64,000 nucleotides of DNA from Owenia fusiformis (lineage: Eukaryota; Annelida; Polychaeta; Sabellida; Oweniidae), in assembly GCA_903813345.2 (NCBI GenBank), contig CAIIXF020000010.1, forward strand, positions 28,918,425-28,982,424, in the 5' to 3' direction. Position 1 is the first letter of the stretch; the number at the start of each line of letters is the position of its first letter. The notes under the pieces are model-generated. The model saw only the letters and a list, made by a program, of their open reading frames with translations. It did no database searches and was not told the origin of the DNA. Below are positions 62,607-64,000 of this stretch, one piece after another. A program made the translations under genes and the position numbers.

Positions 62607-63443
62607 AATGGACATCTATGGCAGATTACAACAAGGCATTAACATGCAAAATGTTAGCACCTGCCATTTGTAACAGATGCCAAACTACAACCACGGAACA
62701 CGATCCACAAAAAGTTGGAGACTATAACAATATCTCACCACTTCTGATATTAACATAAAAATGGGACCAAAAAGTTGTTCACATTGAGAGGTGTTCAGAT
62801 TAGAGAGAAGTTCAGATATCCAGGTTTACCGTATTAATATACTCACGTCACATAAGGCATTAACATAAGGCAATAACATGCACGCAAAATGTGACCAGCT
62901 GCCATTTGTTACAGAAACTGACTGCCAACCACCAAACACCAACTGCCAAAACACCAAACACTATCCACACAAGATCAAGCCAGAACACATGATAAGGTTG
63001 TAGTAAGCATGATATAAAATGATGATACATGATATATGATTGTGCCCATCAGTCTTTATTACAAAAACATTGTAATTACAGGAAAGCATTAACTGGGAAA
63101 GATTAGCCCATCAATGTACAACAAATCATATTACAGAATATCTATACTAAATGAACATTAATAGTGATGATGCTAATGGTTCAACATATTGTTTTTTTTG
63201 CAAATCAAAGGTAACCCAGAAAATATGGTCATATACGTTATAATAAGCTTCAAGTCATGGTTCTATTTAGTTTAACATGAATGAGGTTAAAAAGGGAACT
63301 TGTACATGAATGTTAATATCATGACTCCTTTCTATCTCTCTATTGTTTTTTTCTAGGGAGCTACTTCCAACTATTTTCATTAAATGGAACTACAATGTAA
63401 TAGATTTAATACACAAGATTTGATGTTCAAGTTGATGAAGCAA

Positions 63444-63602
63444 TACAAGGGGTGATCAATAAGTAAAAACAAAAATAAAGATAAATAAAAATGTATTGTA
63501 TATTTCCTCTTTATATTTTCAGGATTGAAAGTTAATTGAATGGTGTATTACTTGAGATTAGTTCATCAAAAAAAGACATCATTACTTATTGATCACCTCG
63601 TA
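63444..63602. mobile_element. TA-flanked miniature element (mariner-like)
   Basis: TA flanks at 63444-63445 and 63601-63602; ends CAAGGGGTGATCAATAAGTA and the complement of TTACTTATTGATCACCTCG. 155 bp, AT-rich centre, no frame. Confidence 0.7.
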
Positions 63603-64000
63603 TTATATGCAACTAAACTGTATGCTGAGTGTTTAGCTACAAGGGTATAACAAAATGCAGTATTGGACTTATGGAACAAAAATAGACATGACCTAAACCT
63701 GTATGAGCAAATGTTCCTGTGCCAAATGTTGTTGCTCTATATAAAGTACATTTATATATCTACGGAGTACAGTTCAATTTGCAGCCACGAGAAGATGTGA
63801 ACAATAGAAATGCTTCCGGAGGGGGAGGTTGCTCTTCCATGGCTATGGGCCTGCAACCCCTGCGCTCAGGGTAGCTTAGAACCTGTGTAGATTACACACA
63901 CATTTGTATGAGATTTTTAGCAAGGATACAGGACTATAAAGTTATAATAAGCTACAGAATCAGATGCTAAATAGTTACAAGGTACAAACATATCAAAAAC

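Larger units (their letters stand above)
61822..62834. mobile_element. Disrupted acagtaaaacctg-family element hosting two insertions
   Basis: Left end tacagtaaaacttgcctaat, right end tccaggtttaccgta. The two halves are separated by the TTAA element at 61909-62602 and by a stretch of the aaggcattaacatgcaaaat repeat from about 62632. The layout shows at least three insertion events in order. Confidence 0.6.
54561..64000. other. 5' flank, repeat-rich, no gene seen
   Basis: About 9.4 kb upstream of the gene (or an intron after an unseen non-coding first exon). It holds copies of the 170 bp family, minisatellites and nested miniature elements, and no frame with recognisable homology. Confidence 0.45.

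Overview
The window reads as animal nuclear DNA, AT-rich and repeat-rich, with long introns and GT-AG splicing. It is dominated by one gene on the minus strand, the invertebrate counterpart of PDZ-RhoGEF/LARG (ARHGEF11/ARHGEF12; Drosophila RhoGEF2). The C1 zinc finger between the RGS-like domain and the missing catalytic part is the arrangement of invertebrate RhoGEF2, so a marine invertebrate is likely. I cannot name the phylum or species from sequence alone.

Gene layout, 5' to 3' (right to left). The first coding exon starts at 53308. After a very long intron (one weak candidate exon at 43487-43524) come the last strand of the PDZ domain plus linker (28468-28676), a Ser/Pro-rich linker (27408-27680) and a short coiled-coil pair (18839-18919 and 16072-16212). 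Three disordered linker exons follow (15446-15583, 14662-14868, 11823-11996), then an acidic motif exon that precedes the RGS-like (RGSL) domain (10877-11014). RGSL exons lie between 10362 and 3687. Two exons form one perfect C1 zinc finger (3112-3223, 1805-1957). The DH-PH catalytic half must lie beyond the left edge. Every junction was placed by eye and every assigned reading phase agrees, but the first half of the PDZ domain was not found.

The most interesting signal is in the RGSL domain. Two exons, 6220-6322 (A) and 5257-5365 (B), encode two versions of the same helix segment. Both enter in phase 1 and leave in phase 2, so using both or neither shifts the frame into a stop: they behave as a mutually exclusive pair. 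A third candidate exon (10180-10362), phase 0 to 0, resembles the N-terminal RGSL segment that is otherwise encoded by 7528-7635 plus 7170-7268. The gene may therefore make RGSL domains with different G-alpha binding surfaces.

The rest is intron and 5' flank filled with repeats. These include a dispersed family of about 170 bp with roughly 28 copies in both orientations, several miniature inverted-repeat elements (hAT-like with 8 bp duplications, TTAA-flanked piggyBac-like, TA-flanked mariner-like, and a family ending in acagtaaaacctg), long palindromes, and minisatellites with periods of 13, 14, 20, 23, 30, 33, 104-108 and about 167 bp. I saw no rRNA, tRNA, CRISPR array or bacterial-type operon, and no second protein-coding gene that I can defend.
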